Counted from the first letter of the stretch, positions 1 to 10,147 are shown. The stretch is DNA of 64,000 nt from Nicotiana tabacum (GCF_000715075.1 NC_134085.1:151618178-151682177); one strand, 5' to 3'. The notes: a model not told the origin generated them from the letters alone. Made by a program: numbers and translations.

Positions 1-2905
1 CCCTAATGCTGACTAAAGGAAGAAGTTCAGTTTAGGGTTTAAAACCCTAACGCTGATTGCATGGAAAAACTCAGTTTAGGGTTTAAAACCCTAATGCTGG
101 CTAAATGGAAAAAAGTTCAGTTTAGGGTTTAAAACCCTAATGCTGATTGCATGGAAAATCTCAGTTTAGGGTTTAAAACCCTAATGCTGGCTAAAGGAAA
201 AGTTCAGTTTAGGGTTTAAAACCCTAATGCTGACTGAATGGAAAAAAGTTCAGTTTAGGGTTTTAAAACCCTAATGCTGACTAAAGGAAAAGTTCAGTTT
301 AGGGTTTAAAACCCTAATGCTGACTGAATGGAAAAAAGTTCAGTTTAGGGTTTAAAACCCTAATGTTGACTAAAGGAAAAATTCAGTTTAGGGTTTAAAA
401 CCCTAATGCTGATTGCATGGAAAAGCTCAGTTTAGGGTTTAAAACCCTAATGCTGGCTGAATGGAAAAAAGTTCAGTTAGGGTTTAAAACCCTAATGCTG
501 ACTAAAGGAAAAATTCAGTTTAGGGTTTAAAACCCTAATGATGATTGCATGGAAAAATTCAGTTTAGGGTTTAAAACCCTAATGTTGATTGCATGGAAAA
601 GCTCAGTTTAGGGTTTAAAACCCTAATGCTGGCTAAATGGAAAAAAGTTCAGTTTAGGGTTTAAAACCCTAATGCTGATTGCATGGAAAAGCTCAGTTTA
701 GGGTTTAAAACCCTAATGCTGGCTGAATGGAAAAATGTTCAGTTTAGGGTTTAAAACCCTATTGCTGACTAAAGGAAGAAGTTTAGTTTAGGGTTTAAAA
801 CCCTAACGCTGATTGCATGAAAAAGCTCAGTTTAGGGTTTAAAACCCTAATGATGGCTCAATGGAAAAAAGTTCAGTTTATGGTTTAAAACCCTAATGCT
901 GACTAAAGGAAGAAGTTCAGTTTAGGGTTTAAATCCCTAACGCTAATTGCATGGAAAAGCTCAGTTTAGGGATTAAAACCCTAATGCTGGCTAAATGGAA
1001 AAAAGTTTAGTTTAGGGTTTAAAACCCTAATGCTGATTGCATGGAAAAGCTCAGTTTAGGGATTAAAACCCTAATGCTGGCTAAAGGAAAAGTTCAGTTT
1101 AGGGTTTAAAACCCTAATGCTGACTTAATGGAAAAAAGTTTAGTTTAGGGTTTAAAACCCTAATGCTGACTAAAGGAAAAGTTCAGTTTAGGGTTTAAAA
1201 CCCTAATGCTGACTGAATGGAAAAAAGTTCAGTTTAGGGTTTAAAACCCTAATGCTGACTAAAGGAAAAATTCAGTTTAGGGTTTAAAACCCTAATGATA
1301 ATTGCATGGAAAAGCTCAGTTTAAGGTTTAAAACCATAATGCTGGCTGAATGGAAAAAAGTTCAGTTTAGGTTTTAAAACCCTAATGCTGATTGCATGGA
1401 AAAGCTCAGTTTAGGGTTTAAAACCCTAATGCTGGCTGAATGGAAAAAAGTTCAGTTTAGGGTTTAAAACCCTAATGCTGATTGCATGGAAAAGCTCAGT
1501 TTAGGGTTTAAAACCCTAATGCTGGCTGAATGGAAAAAAGTTTAGTTTAGGGTTTAAAACCCTAATGCTGACTAAAGGAAGAAGTTCAGTTTAGGGTTTA
1601 AAACCCTAACGCTGATTGCATGAAAAAGCTCAGTTTAGGGTTTAAAACCCTAATGATGGCTAAATGGAAAAAAGTTTAGTTTAGGCTTTAAAACCCTAAT
1701 GCTGACTAAAGGAAGAAGTTCAGTTTAGGGTTTAAAAGCCTAACGCTGATTGCATGGAAAAACTCAGTTTAGGGTTTAAAACCCTAATGCTGGCTAAATG
1801 GAAAAAAGTTCAGTTAGGGTTTAAAACCCTAATGCTGATTGCATGGAAAAGCTCAGTTTAGGGTTTAAAACCCTAATGCTGGCTAAAGGAAAAGTTCAGT
1901 TTAGGGTTTAAAACCCTAATGCTGACTGAATGGAAAAAAGTTCAGTTTAGGGTTTTAAAACCCTAATGCTGACTAAAGGAAAAGTTCAGTTTAGGGTTTA
2001 AAACCCTAATGCTGACTGAATGGAAAAAAGTTCAGTTTAGGGTTTAAAACCCTAATGCTGACTAAAGGAAAAATTCAGTTTAGGGTTTAAAACCCTAATG
2101 CTGATTGCATGGAAAAGCTCAGTTTAGGGTTTAAAACCCTAATGCTGGCTGAATGGAAATAAGTTCAGTTAGGGTTTAAAACCCTAATGCTGACTAAAGG
2201 AAAAATTCAGTTTAGGGTTTAAAACCCTAATGATGATTGCATGGAAAAATTTAGTTTAGGGTTTAAAACCCTAATGCTGATTGCATGGAAAAGCTCAGTT
2301 TAGGGTTTAAAACCCTAATGCTGGCTGAATGGAAAAAAGTTCAGTTTAGGGTTTAAAACCCTAATGCTGATTGCATGGAAAAGCTCAGTTTAGGGTTTAA
2401 AACCCTAATGCTGGCTGAATGGAAAAATGTTCAGTTTAGGGTTTAAAACCCTATTGCTGACTAAAGGAAGAAGTTTAGTTTAGGGTTTAAAACCCTAACG
2501 CTGATTGCATGAAAAAGCTCAGTTTAGGGTTTAAAACCCTAATGATGGCTCAATGGAAAAAAGTTCAGTTTATGGTTTAAAACCCTAATGCTGACTAAAG
2601 GAAGAAGTTCAGTTTAGGGTTTAAATCCCTAACGCTAATTGCATGGAAAAGCTCAGTTTAGGGATTAAAACCCTAATGCTGGCTAAATGGAAAAAAGTTC
2701 AGTTTACGGTTTAAAACCCTAATGCTGATTGCATGGAAAAGCTCAGTTTAGGGTTTAAAACCCTAATGCTGACTAAAGGAAAAGTTCAGTTTAGGGTTTA
2801 AAACCCTAATGCTGACTGAATGTAAAAAAGTTCAGTTTAGGGTTTAAAACCCTAATGCTGACTAAAGGAAAAGTTCAGTTTAGGGTTTAAAACCCTAATG
2901 CCGAC
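1..2905 (-). repeat. Tandem array of 43-46 bp units with telomere-like heptamers (3' UTR of A)
   Basis: About 65 units of 43, 44 or 46 bp, starting mid-unit at the window edge. Each unit holds TTTAGGG and CCCTAAA-type heptamers head to head around TTTA, giving the near-perfect palindrome TTAGGGTTTAAAACCCTAA, followed by a variable 24-27 bp spacer of three kinds (GACTAAAGGA.., GATTGCATGG.., GGCTGAATGG..). A higher-order period of about 1692 bp is visible: positions 1-1213 recur from 1694, including rare variants such as the shared ATTGCTG change at 761 and 2453. A weaker ~804 bp sub-period relates 763 to 1567. It lies downstream of the integrase of A on the minus strand, so it belongs to the 3' UTR and is not a chromosome end. 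Confidence 0.9.
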
Positions 2906-3373
2906 TGGCTGGTGACAAAATTCGAGAACACTAACTGACCTCTTTTTTTTTTTGAATTTTCTTGTGTTAGTAGAAGATAAAAGGGAGTCTCGTGGAAACT
3001 TACCTTTCGAGTGAATTCCTTATTGCCAAAATATTTCTTGTTCCCACGTACCTTTTTCTTCGGGCGACACCTGCTTCTTGCACGATTGTCTTGGATTATA
3101 CCTGTTTCAACTTTTCAGACAAAGAACAATTGTTAGTTCGGAAATGACGGTCGGTTCGGTGACCTTGATCATTCCCAGTTGCTTTGTTGCGTCTTTATTT
3201 CTGTTGCGAAGTCCCGCCGTTTATTTGATTCAAATGGCGAAACCCTTTAGACTGCTCAGGCTTGTATTTCCAGAAGCTGTGATGACTTGCCTCGTAAGGC
3301 TCTTTTTTTTTCTTTTCTCTTTTTTTTTTCTTTTTTTTTGTCCCGTTTTGTTTGGAGACTCTCAACGGGGATT

Positions 3374-3660
3374 TTATTGGAGGTATTCTGTGGGGATTTG
3401 TTCCAAAGGAAGCTCTGTGGGGGAATATTTACAAAGTGGATTCTTTGTGTGGATTTTTGTACAATGGGACATGCTGGGGATTTGTTTCAAAACGGGCTCT
3501 CTAGGATTTGTTGGGGTAAGCTTGTTGGGGAATTTTTTACAAAGGGACTTGCTGGGGATGTGATGGGGATTTGTGTCCCCATTTTTATTAACAAAGGGAA
3601 ATCCTGTGGGGATTTGTGCGAGGCGGACTTGCTGGGGAAAATTCTCTCTTTCCTCTTTAC
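3374..3660 (-). repeat. Degenerate short repeats with CCCCAGCA-type core
   Basis: On the minus strand words like AAATCCCCAGCA and CCCCAACAA followed by a TTGTAAAAA-like stretch recur roughly every 30-40 bp (plus-strand GGGGATTTG words at about 3367, 3391, 3475, 3551, 3567, 3609). It looks like an old decayed tandem array in the 3' UTR. It gives an open frame of 102 codons on the minus strand by chance; I see no protein family. Confidence 0.5.
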
Positions 3661-4102
3661 TTCGAAAGCCATCAGACATCATGATTCATCAGGTTTGGAC
3701 AGACGTACCAAAGAAACGGGGGGTTTTCCTTCATGAAACGGAATTTCGTGAAACCAAACCTGCCACCTGCCCTTTCCGGTGTATCTGGAACTTGGGGTTA
3801 AACATAAAAAGGGATTTGAAGAAAAACAAAGAAAGGGGAAAACGAATTTCAAGAAAGGAGTGTCCCTCTCGGGACGAGAAAGACTTATCTGAGGAAGATA
3901 ATGCTGGCTTTAAATGACATGACATGCTCTTTGGACTGGACGCCTGACCTTCAATGAACTTGCGTTTCCCCGAACCAAAATGGATCTGTGATCCCAAACC
4001 GGTGGAACTTTGCCGAGACCACCTTGGGTGGAGTCATTCTTTCGGCCAACAGCGCCCTTTGTGGGGTTCGCTGGCTGACCTCTCTCATTTCTCTTCCTGT
4101 CA

Positions 4103-4148
4103 TCGCTTGATAGCACTCTTTGCGAGTTTTTACTAAACAAGCTCTCTC
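4103..4148 (-). other. Hairpin family 2, diverged copy
   Basis: Element-sense sequence begins GAGAGCTTGTTTAGT and ends CTATCAAGCGATG. Arms GCTTG and CAAGC pair, with TAG/CTA inside and an AAAACTC loop. It matches the layout of the copy at 4171-4212 but with different paired bases. Confidence 0.5.
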
Positions 4149-4170
4149 ATTTTGGTTTCTCTACTCCCGT

Positions 4171-4212
4171 CGCCTCGTGGTGCTCGAAGGTTTTCACCAA
4201 CGAGACTCTCTC
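4171..4212 (-). other. Hairpin family 2 copy in 3' UTR of A
   Basis: Element-sense GAGAGTCTCGTTGGTG, loop starting AAAACC, then CACCACGAGGCG. CTCGT pairs with ACGAG and GGTG with CACC. The equivalent in B uses other bases but still pairs (see 20307-20482). Confidence 0.65.
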
Positions 4213-4415
4213 ATTTTTATCTCTCCATTTAGAGTGTGCCGGTCTCCATTCGTGACGCTTATTGGCTTCCCACTATCTTTGGTAATTTGATCTGAAAGCT
4301 TGTGCTTGGCAAAGAAAGGTAGACGATACTAACTTCTAGGCCGCTTGACGTGCCCCAGTTTCAATTTCTGGGTGAATGGGATTTTATTGTTGGTGTGACT
4401 GAACCTCAGGGAGAG

Positions 4416-4456
4416 GCTGCCTACGTATCCTTTCGGAATCAAGTCAAACGTAGTTC
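4416..4456 (-). other. Stem-loop family 1, copy A1 (after integrase)
   Basis: Minus strand: CTACG at 4453-4449 pairs with CGTAG at 4425-4421; the inner TCC/GGA stem has a GAAA loop; TGAT and TA are the usual unpaired parts. Same position relative to integrase as 19826 in B and 63648 in D. Confidence 0.75.
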
Positions 4457-4620
4457 AGGCCTCAATTTTTTTTTTGTTTTTTTTTTTTTTTTGTATTTTG
4501 GTAGGTCGCCGAAGGGATGTGACCGGCTCAAAGGGCTTGTAGAGAGAGTTGGTAGTGTTTGGGGATAGTGGAAATAAAACCTTCATCATTTCAAATGCGT
4601 CAGGACCGCTGGAGTATAAA

Positions 4621-5090
4621 TCAGACGTAGTATCTCTTGACTGCATCTGCATTTACTGCTGTTTCGGGGTCATTTCCTTCGATATCACCTAGATACAATG
4701 CTCCTCTTGGCAGTATTTTCCTGATGATGTATGGGCCTTTCCAATTTGGAGCAAATTTCCCTTTTGCTTCCTGGTGATGTGGCAGAATACGCCTCAGTAC
4801 CAGCTGACCTACTTCGAAATTCCTGGGTCGGACTTTCTTGTTGTAAGCACGGGCCATCCTTCGTTGGTACAACTGCCCGTGACAAACCGCGGCCATTCGC
4901 TTTTCATCGATCAAAGTCAACTGCTCTAACCGAGTCTTGACCCATTCGCTGTCTTCGATTTCTGCTTCAACAATGGTTCGAAGAGAAGGGATCTCTACCT
5001 CTGCCGGTATTACAGCCTCGGTCCCATAAACCAAAAGATAAGGAGTTGCTCCTACTGACGTGCGTACCGTAGTGCAATACCCCAACAATG
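4621..5090 (-). pseudogene. Integrase C-terminal part of element A
   Basis: Encodes about 156 residues that continue the integrase at 28013-28631 after element B is removed. It starts at the split within ALLGY, runs through VYGTEAVIPAEVEIPSLR, and ends KRYYV before the stop at 4621. This covers the region after the DDE core and the C-terminal DNA-binding part (NFEVGQLVLRRILPHH, then FAPNWKGPYIIRKIL). The stretch itself is open. Its function, joining retrotransposon DNA to the chromosome, is lost because the gene is cut in two by 22.9 kb. Confidence 0.93.
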
Positions 5091-5091
5091 C
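5079..5091. repeat. Left copy of 13-bp duplicated target at B insertion
   Basis: ACCCCAACAATGC here equals 28013-28025 at the other end of B. A 5-bp duplication (ACCCC) is usual for Ty3/gypsy; here 13 bp are repeated and the first 12 bp of the LTR are missing. Confidence 0.75.
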
Positions 5092-5271
5092 ATTTTTGCT
5101 TCACGACCAATCGCTCCAAAAGAAAATAAAAATAGGGACAAATGACTTCGCTGTACAATTTTTCGATTTTTCCGTGACAGGTGTTGTTAGTCATTTGTGG
5201 GGCTGTCCATTTTGCATTTAATCATTATCAAACAAAATACAAAAAAAAATATGTGTCATTAAAAGAAAATT

Positions 5272-5274
<3 letters not shown>

Positions 5275-5302
<28 letters not shown>
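5275..5302. repeat. (AT)n microsatellite
   Basis: Fourteen AT dinucleotides in the 5' LTR of B; the 3' LTR copy (23990-24006) is shorter, a normal length difference between LTR copies. Confidence 0.9.
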
Positions 5303-5305
<3 letters not shown>

Positions 5306-5798
5306 CATCGTTCGTTCTAGGTTGTGATTTAACTTACTTAAATATTTTTGTGATAATTGTGTTAAAATGCTACATTGTTGTTTGTTTTAATTTCACTGTT
5401 TTATTATTATTATTTCATTTTTGTTTAAAAGAAAAAAAAAATAGAAAAACAAAAGAAAAGAGTGAATGAAAATCGGGTTGGGCCCAGGAAATAAAACAAA
5501 AAATAGGCCCAAAACCACGTCCAAGACCCGGTCCAAACCATGCCTGCCCAGGCACATCCCAAAACGGCGCCGTATAAGGCATTTGATCTGAGCCGTCCAT
5601 CCAGGCCAATCCAATGGCCCAGGACCCCCATTCAGCAACCCGTTTCCAAACCCGACCCAGCTACCGGTTCAGCCCAACCCCTCACTTAAACCAAATGACC
5701 CCGTTTTAATATCAAACGACCTCTTCTCACCCCTCACCATCAGATCCAAGCCGTTGAGATCATCTGATCTAACGGCTCAGATCTAATCCCCTACTTCG

Positions 5799-5806
5799 TA
5801 TATAAG
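5799..5806 (+). promoter_or_regulatory. TATA box 1 in 5' LTR of B
   Basis: TATATAAG followed by a C-rich stretch. Counterparts lie in the 3' LTR (24504), in A (minus, 41743-41750) and in C (minus, 48503-48512). A likely RNA polymerase II promoter, inferred from motif and conservation only. Confidence 0.55.
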
Positions 5807-6023
5807 CTTTCCCTCACACCCCACGCCCCCTATCCGAACCCAACCCTTCACTCATCTCCTTCCCCAAGCCCTGAAACCCCCAAACCCTAGCAGCCGCCCT
5901 AGTTTCCCTTTCACCAGAACCCGGCGGCATGAACGCCGGTGACCACCCCCTTCACACCCCTGAAACATCCAACCACCCTGAACACGAATCCACTAACCAT
6001 GTACCTCGAATCACCCCCCATCG

Positions 6024-6051
6024 TCTCGAATCTGGATTTGAAGATTCGAGA
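6024..6051. other. Inverted repeat in LTR (TCTCGAATCT arms)
   Basis: Arms TCTCGAATCT and AGATTCGAGA, 8-nt loop. The same hairpin is in A (41511-41536, 12-bp arms) and C (48255-48280, 11-bp arms) with a different loop and inner pairs, so the pairing is kept. Confidence 0.7.
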
Positions 6052-6114
6052 CAAAACTCGATCTATACCAAACCTCACCATCTTCGTACCAGACACTCCC
6101 ATGACTTCCCTCGT

Positions 6115-6136
6115 GACCAAACCAAGCTTGGTTTGG
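6115..6136. other. Palindrome centred on AAGCTT in LTR of B
   Basis: ACCAAACCAAG followed by its exact reverse complement. A has the same site with one mismatch (about 41430-41452); C has lost it. Confidence 0.6.
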
Positions 6137-6247
6137 TCCGAATCTACCCACAACTTCTAAAAAACCAGATCTGAAAATCCAGACCCTAGAACACATGAAC
6201 CTGTGGAATTCGGCCAGTTTTGACAGGGGTCTGAGGTCTAATAGACC

Positions 6248-6285
6248 TTAACCAAGGTGTTCTCATGTGAGAACACCCTGGTTAA
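6248..6285. other. Long hairpin in LTR (GGTGTTCTCA arms)
   Basis: TTAACCA ... TGGTTAA enclosing GGTGTTCTCA/TGAGAACACC. In C (48022-48058) the outer pairs change but partly still pair; in A (about 41294-41312) the right arm is lost. Confidence 0.6.
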
Positions 6286-6352
6286 AGTTTGTTCGGCCTC
6301 AAATGGTCAAAGTTGAGTCAGATTTGAGTCAGTTTGGTTTAAACATTTTTCG

Positions 6353-7665
6353 GTAAGTTTTTCTTTTCCTTTTTGTTTTATTCAACTGCTAATTAAGTCG
6401 TTAGCATGCTTTGTTGTGATTGTTTGTTATTTTCTGATAGTTTTCTTAATTTCTTCCATCTCTGTCAAAGACCTTTTTATTTGGTCGATTGTTTTTCGTG
6501 TATGATTTGAATGTATCCTGTGATAAGCATGTCCGATTAGGATAGTCGTCGCATAAATAGCTTATATAGGTTCCCAGTGATTGACCAAAGTTGTCCGAAG
6601 CCCTTTAGGTCCCTGTATGTGTTTGTTTATATGAACGACCGATTGTTACCTGTTATAATTAGTATAGTCGACTTGATAAATGTCATCGATTAACTTCCTA
6701 CGACTGAATGTTCAGATATGCTAATGCGTACAACCTCACTTGACTGAACGGACCTGTATTGTGATTTGAATGTTGGACATTATCTATGAATGCTAGTTTG
6801 TAACTGCATTGTAAACAATTAAAAGAACCAGGCTAGGGCAGTTCTGAAATTGAACTTTCAGAAGTTCAAAATGCCCTGAGGCTGCAGTGATGCAGGACAG
6901 TAATAATCAAGGGCTAACAGGGGTAGTCTGGGGTTTGAAAAGAACAGAAAAACTTAGTTTAAATGAGCTGACAAGTAGGGTACTAATTTGGGATTAAACT
7001 AATACCAATGGGGAACAAGAAACAAGAGTATGGGGTTTAAAATGAATACTAAAATGAGCCCATAACTCTTGATTAAAGAATAAGCCAGGCGTGGGGAACA
7101 AATGGTTGGCATCAAAAGATGCTTAGGCATGGGTTTAAAGGGTATGGGTAGTTTGTAAAATTGGCAGAATCCAGGCAGCTTGACTGCACTGGTTGTTTGG
7201 CTTATAAATAGGCCATTTCAGAACTTAAAAGGGGCTGGAAATTTTAGTCTTGAGAGAGGTCTTGTGAGTTTAAATAAAAATGAAAACATAAGGAAATTTC
7301 CAGTAAACACTGTAACCAAACACTGTCTGAAAGCTACATAAGAGTTCATATTGGTCAAACTGTCTTGGCCAAGTTCTGTTGTTTGCACTGATTGAGCTGC
7401 TTGTGATTGTTGAACTGCTGGTGTTTCTGCATTGAACACTCTGTTACTTCTGTTGTTTCATTACTCTTTTCTGGGATTACTTGTTTGGTGCTCAACCATC
7501 TGCTGGTTTTCTTTGTTCTGGAAACTGTCGCTGGTTGTCTGTGGACTGTGGAAAACACTTGTGGTTGTTGGTTTGTTGCTGTGTTGTTGCTGTGTATATG
7601 CTGTTGCTGTGTTTATTGCATACTGCCCAGCTGATCATTCCTTTCTTCTTTGTCCTCTATACCAG
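6353..7665 (+). other. Possible intron within the LTR of B
   Basis: Donor CG|GTAAGTTT at 6353; acceptor CTCTATACCAG|GTACAC ending at 7665, preceded by a CTGAT branch-like word and a strong pyrimidine tract. Equivalent donor and acceptor sites bracket 1314 nt in A (39915-41228, minus) and about 1736 nt in C (46215-47950, minus); D keeps the acceptor (50446). No transcript data; inference from conserved signals. Confidence 0.4.
7203..7210 (+). promoter_or_regulatory. TATA box 2 in 5' LTR of B
   Basis: TATAAATA, followed by GG. Second TATA boxes also occur in A (minus, 40464-40471), C (minus, about 47313-47318) and D (49837-49845). It is the only candidate visible in D because that LTR is cut. 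Which box starts genomic RNA cannot be told from sequence. Confidence 0.5.
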
Positions 7666-8333
7666 GTACACAACCAATGCACTATCAAATGTAATTGGAA
7701 CATTGAGCATGAATACAAAAAGAAAAGACCTGAAGTTGACTTTCATACATAGATTGTTACATTAGATATCATGTACTGTATAATAGTTTTCATTCCTGTG
7801 TTGACAATAGAAGTAGCCTGTATGCCCAGTGTATATCAATATAGATTAGCTGAATGATAGTTTACATATGTATGCTGATAGGTGAAAAATATTCCCAATG
7901 AAATAGGTTGTATCTCAGACTTAGTTTTACTTTGTAATATGTCCTTTAATGTAGGCCAAGCATGAAAATCGTACTCTATTAATTAAGTTCTTTCCTTTCT
8001 GATAAACTGCTTCATATAACTGGTAAATCATGTTTTAAGACAAAGAACACGGAGACTGCAATCTCAACCTCACGAAGGTCGAGCCCAGGTCGAAACAGAC
8101 CAAGTAGGCCTGCATCGAACGAACAATGGCCCAGGTCTGGTCCATCACGCATGGGCTGGATTTGGGCCCTTAATTTTTGCTCAGCCGACTGTGTACGTGG
8201 CCGTGCTTCTGATTTTGTGCAAGCACTCGGAACTCTGTATAGATAACTTGCAAGCATGTAATTAATTAGGGCTATCTACTGTTTTCAATTAGTAGAGACC
8301 AACGCAACAAGAAACGTAGTTGCTATAGGATAT

Positions 8334-8955
8334 CCTTTTAAAATAAGGACGAGATGAGCCTCGACAAAAAATAAAGAAAAACGCACAAATTACGGGGCCC
8401 TTGTTAAATATATATATGTTGAAGCATTCAGTCCCTAAGGTGGGTCGTTTAGCAAATCTCACGACCTTCCCGGAATAATAACACGATAGCCTCTTTAAGC
8501 GCGTACTTAATAATTTTACCTTCTTAAATTCGGGTGTGCATTTATGTGACCCAAATCCAAATCTCGACGGATCCGAAATGTGTTTCTAATCACGGGTACA
8601 TTGATTGTGACGTGGTTCGAGATGCATGTCCATGACGTCGTAAATTCCTTTTAAAATAGAATGAGATGAGCCTCGCCAAATAAAAATACAAAATTGCAGG
8701 GCCCTCAATAAATATTTGCCTTAAAAATTGCTTAGATTTTGGGATGGACCATTTAGTAAAATTCCACGGCCTTACCCAAAGTAAATGATACGCTAGTCGC
8801 TTTAGGCGCACCTTTAATAATTTAATTTCCTTAAACTCGGGTGCACATTGATGTGACCCAAATCCAAATCTCAACGGATTCAAAGTGTGTCGACGACCAC
8901 GGGTACATTGATTGTAACGCGGTTCGAGATACATTTTCACAACGTTGCAATTCCT
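8334..8955 (+). repeat. Tandem duplication (~307 bp) in the LTR of B
   Basis: Two copies side by side, each with GATGAGCCTC, GGGCCC, GTGACCCAAATCC and a run ending near GACGTCG or AACGTTG. GTGACCC occurs at 8546 and 8853. The 3' LTR has the same pair (27025-27650), C has two copies (about 44690-45305), A and D have one (about 38930-39225; 51355-51690). Confidence 0.8.
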
Positions 8956-9329
8956 TGTAAAAATAATAATAATAATAATGATAAAAGCGGTTAAAAGTTA
9001 AATTTTGCACATAAGTTTACACTTGTATAAAATCAGATAATCAATCCGAATATAACAGTTAAGCGACCGTTCTAGAACCACGGAACTCGGGAATGCCTAA
9101 CACCTTCTCCCGGGTTAACAGAATTCCTTATCCGGATTTCTGGTGCGCAGACTGTAATATGGGGTCATTCTTTTCCTCGATTCGGGATTAAAATTGGTGA
9201 CTTGGGACACCCTAAATCTCCCAAGTGGCGACTCTGAAATAATTAAACCAATCCCGTTTCGATTGTCCTTTAATTGGAAAAAACTCCCTTGCACCCTCGC
9301 GGGTGCGGAAAAAGGAGGTGTGACAGCTC

Positions 9330-9347
9330 TGGCGACTCTGCTGGGGA
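9330..9347 (+). promoter_or_regulatory. Primer binding site of B (tRNA-Arg type)
   Basis: TGGCGACTCTGCTGGGGA starts four bases (GCTC) after the LTR end. It begins with TGG, complementary to the CCA end of tRNA. Ogre elements are known to use tRNA-Arg; A, C and D carry the same site. Confidence 0.85.
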
Positions 9348-9733
9348 ATCTTTGTCCCAGAACCACTGGTTCAGGGTTAAGAATTCGAGATTAGAATAAT
9401 TGTTATTATTGGGCTTTATTTACTATCTGATTATTACATGTTTTGAGCCTAATGTGCTAAATGCTGCTTTTACCGCTTTGATATTATTTGAACTGTAAAT
9501 ATAAAACCGTGCCGAAACCCCTCTCGTCTCTCTCTTGAGGAGTGCACGCTGGTCGTGGCTTCTTTCTGTTAGTGTCATATACCAAAATAGAATGAGGATT
9601 CGGTGGAGTTGCAAAATCGGATGGCCTTTTGGTTACCGGTACACAGCTCCCATCCTTGGTTCGAGTTGTCCGCTCGGGTAAGCCAGGTCTAGAACAAACA
9701 CCTAATGTTTTACAGCTTAGTATAACATGACTT

Positions 9734-9848
9734 CATGCCGGATCCCTAGTAGGAACGCTTATTTGCATCATGCGCATTTGATTTAGGGGACTCAACACAG
9801 GGGTTGGGTCCGTCTAGGACAAGCAACCTGAGAATAAAGACCATCCTG
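9734..9848 (+). promoter_or_regulatory. Conserved leader block of B
   Basis: About 115 bp from ATGCCGGATCCCTAG to GACCATCCTG, including AGGGGACTCAACACAGGGG. Found at 38009-38121 (A, minus), 43801-43921 (C, minus) and 52432-52548 (D). The match is close even with D, the most decayed copy. Packaging or dimerisation signal is a guess from position. Confidence 0.7.
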
Positions 9849-10147
9849 CTACATCTTGTTTGCTTTATGCATTTACTTGTTTCAAGGCTTGCATGCTGAC
9901 CGGCTTCTGAATATTGGGAATGTTGTGAAAAAAAGAGAATAATGGTTAGGGAGTTAATTATTTATTTTTCGAAGAATAAAAAACTAATACCCAGAAAATA
10001 GTTAAAACTCGGCCAGAATTTTGAAAAAAAAAAGAAGAGAAAATGTGTGTCTTATTAATTTGTTTTTTTAAAAAAATAAATAAAATAAGAGTCTTTGACT
10101 TATTTTTAAGAGAAAATAGCGTGTCTCCAAAATTTAGCTTATGCCCG

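Larger units (their letters stand above)
2906..4620 (-). other. 3' UTR of element A between integrase and tandem array
   Basis: Noncoding on the minus strand. Read in element direction it holds: a purine-rich tract (poly-T on plus, 4466-4496), stem-loop family 1 (4416-4456), hairpin family 2 (4171-4212 and 4103-4148), then AT-poor sequence, then short degenerate repeats (3374-3660). The same order of tract, stem-loop and hairpins follows the integrase of B. ORFs here are short, in several frames and without counterpart in B or D, so I call none. Confidence 0.75.
5092..9325 (+). repeat. 5' LTR of element B
   Basis: Matches 23796-28012 along its length. It ends TGTGACA at 9325, followed by GCTC and the primer site. 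The terminal TGTAAGCACGTG seen at 23784 is absent here. Contents in order: (AT)n at 5275, upstream TATA box at 5799, inverted repeats at 6024, 6115 and 6248, possible splice donor at 6353, second TATA box at 7203, possible acceptor at 7665, and a tandem duplication of about 307 bp (8334-8955). Open frames inside (for example 5929-6174, 7432-7752) are not preserved in the LTRs of A and C and are not called. Confidence 0.93.

Noticed and set aside
1..2905. True telomere or subtelomere end
   Set aside because: Heptamers are single and head to head inside 43-46 bp units, not in long uniform runs, and the array follows an integrase gene on the same strand.
5929..6174. Small LTR-encoded protein (81 codons, start in GGCGGCATGAACGCC)
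   Set aside because: DNA is conserved in A and C, but the frame is not: A meets a stop after 19 codons. The conserved part is better explained by hairpins.
7407..7765. Overlapping Leu/Cys/Val-rich ORFs in the LTR (also at 26097-26455)
   Set aside because: Three frames open at once over low-complexity T/G-rich sequence; no partner in A, C or D.
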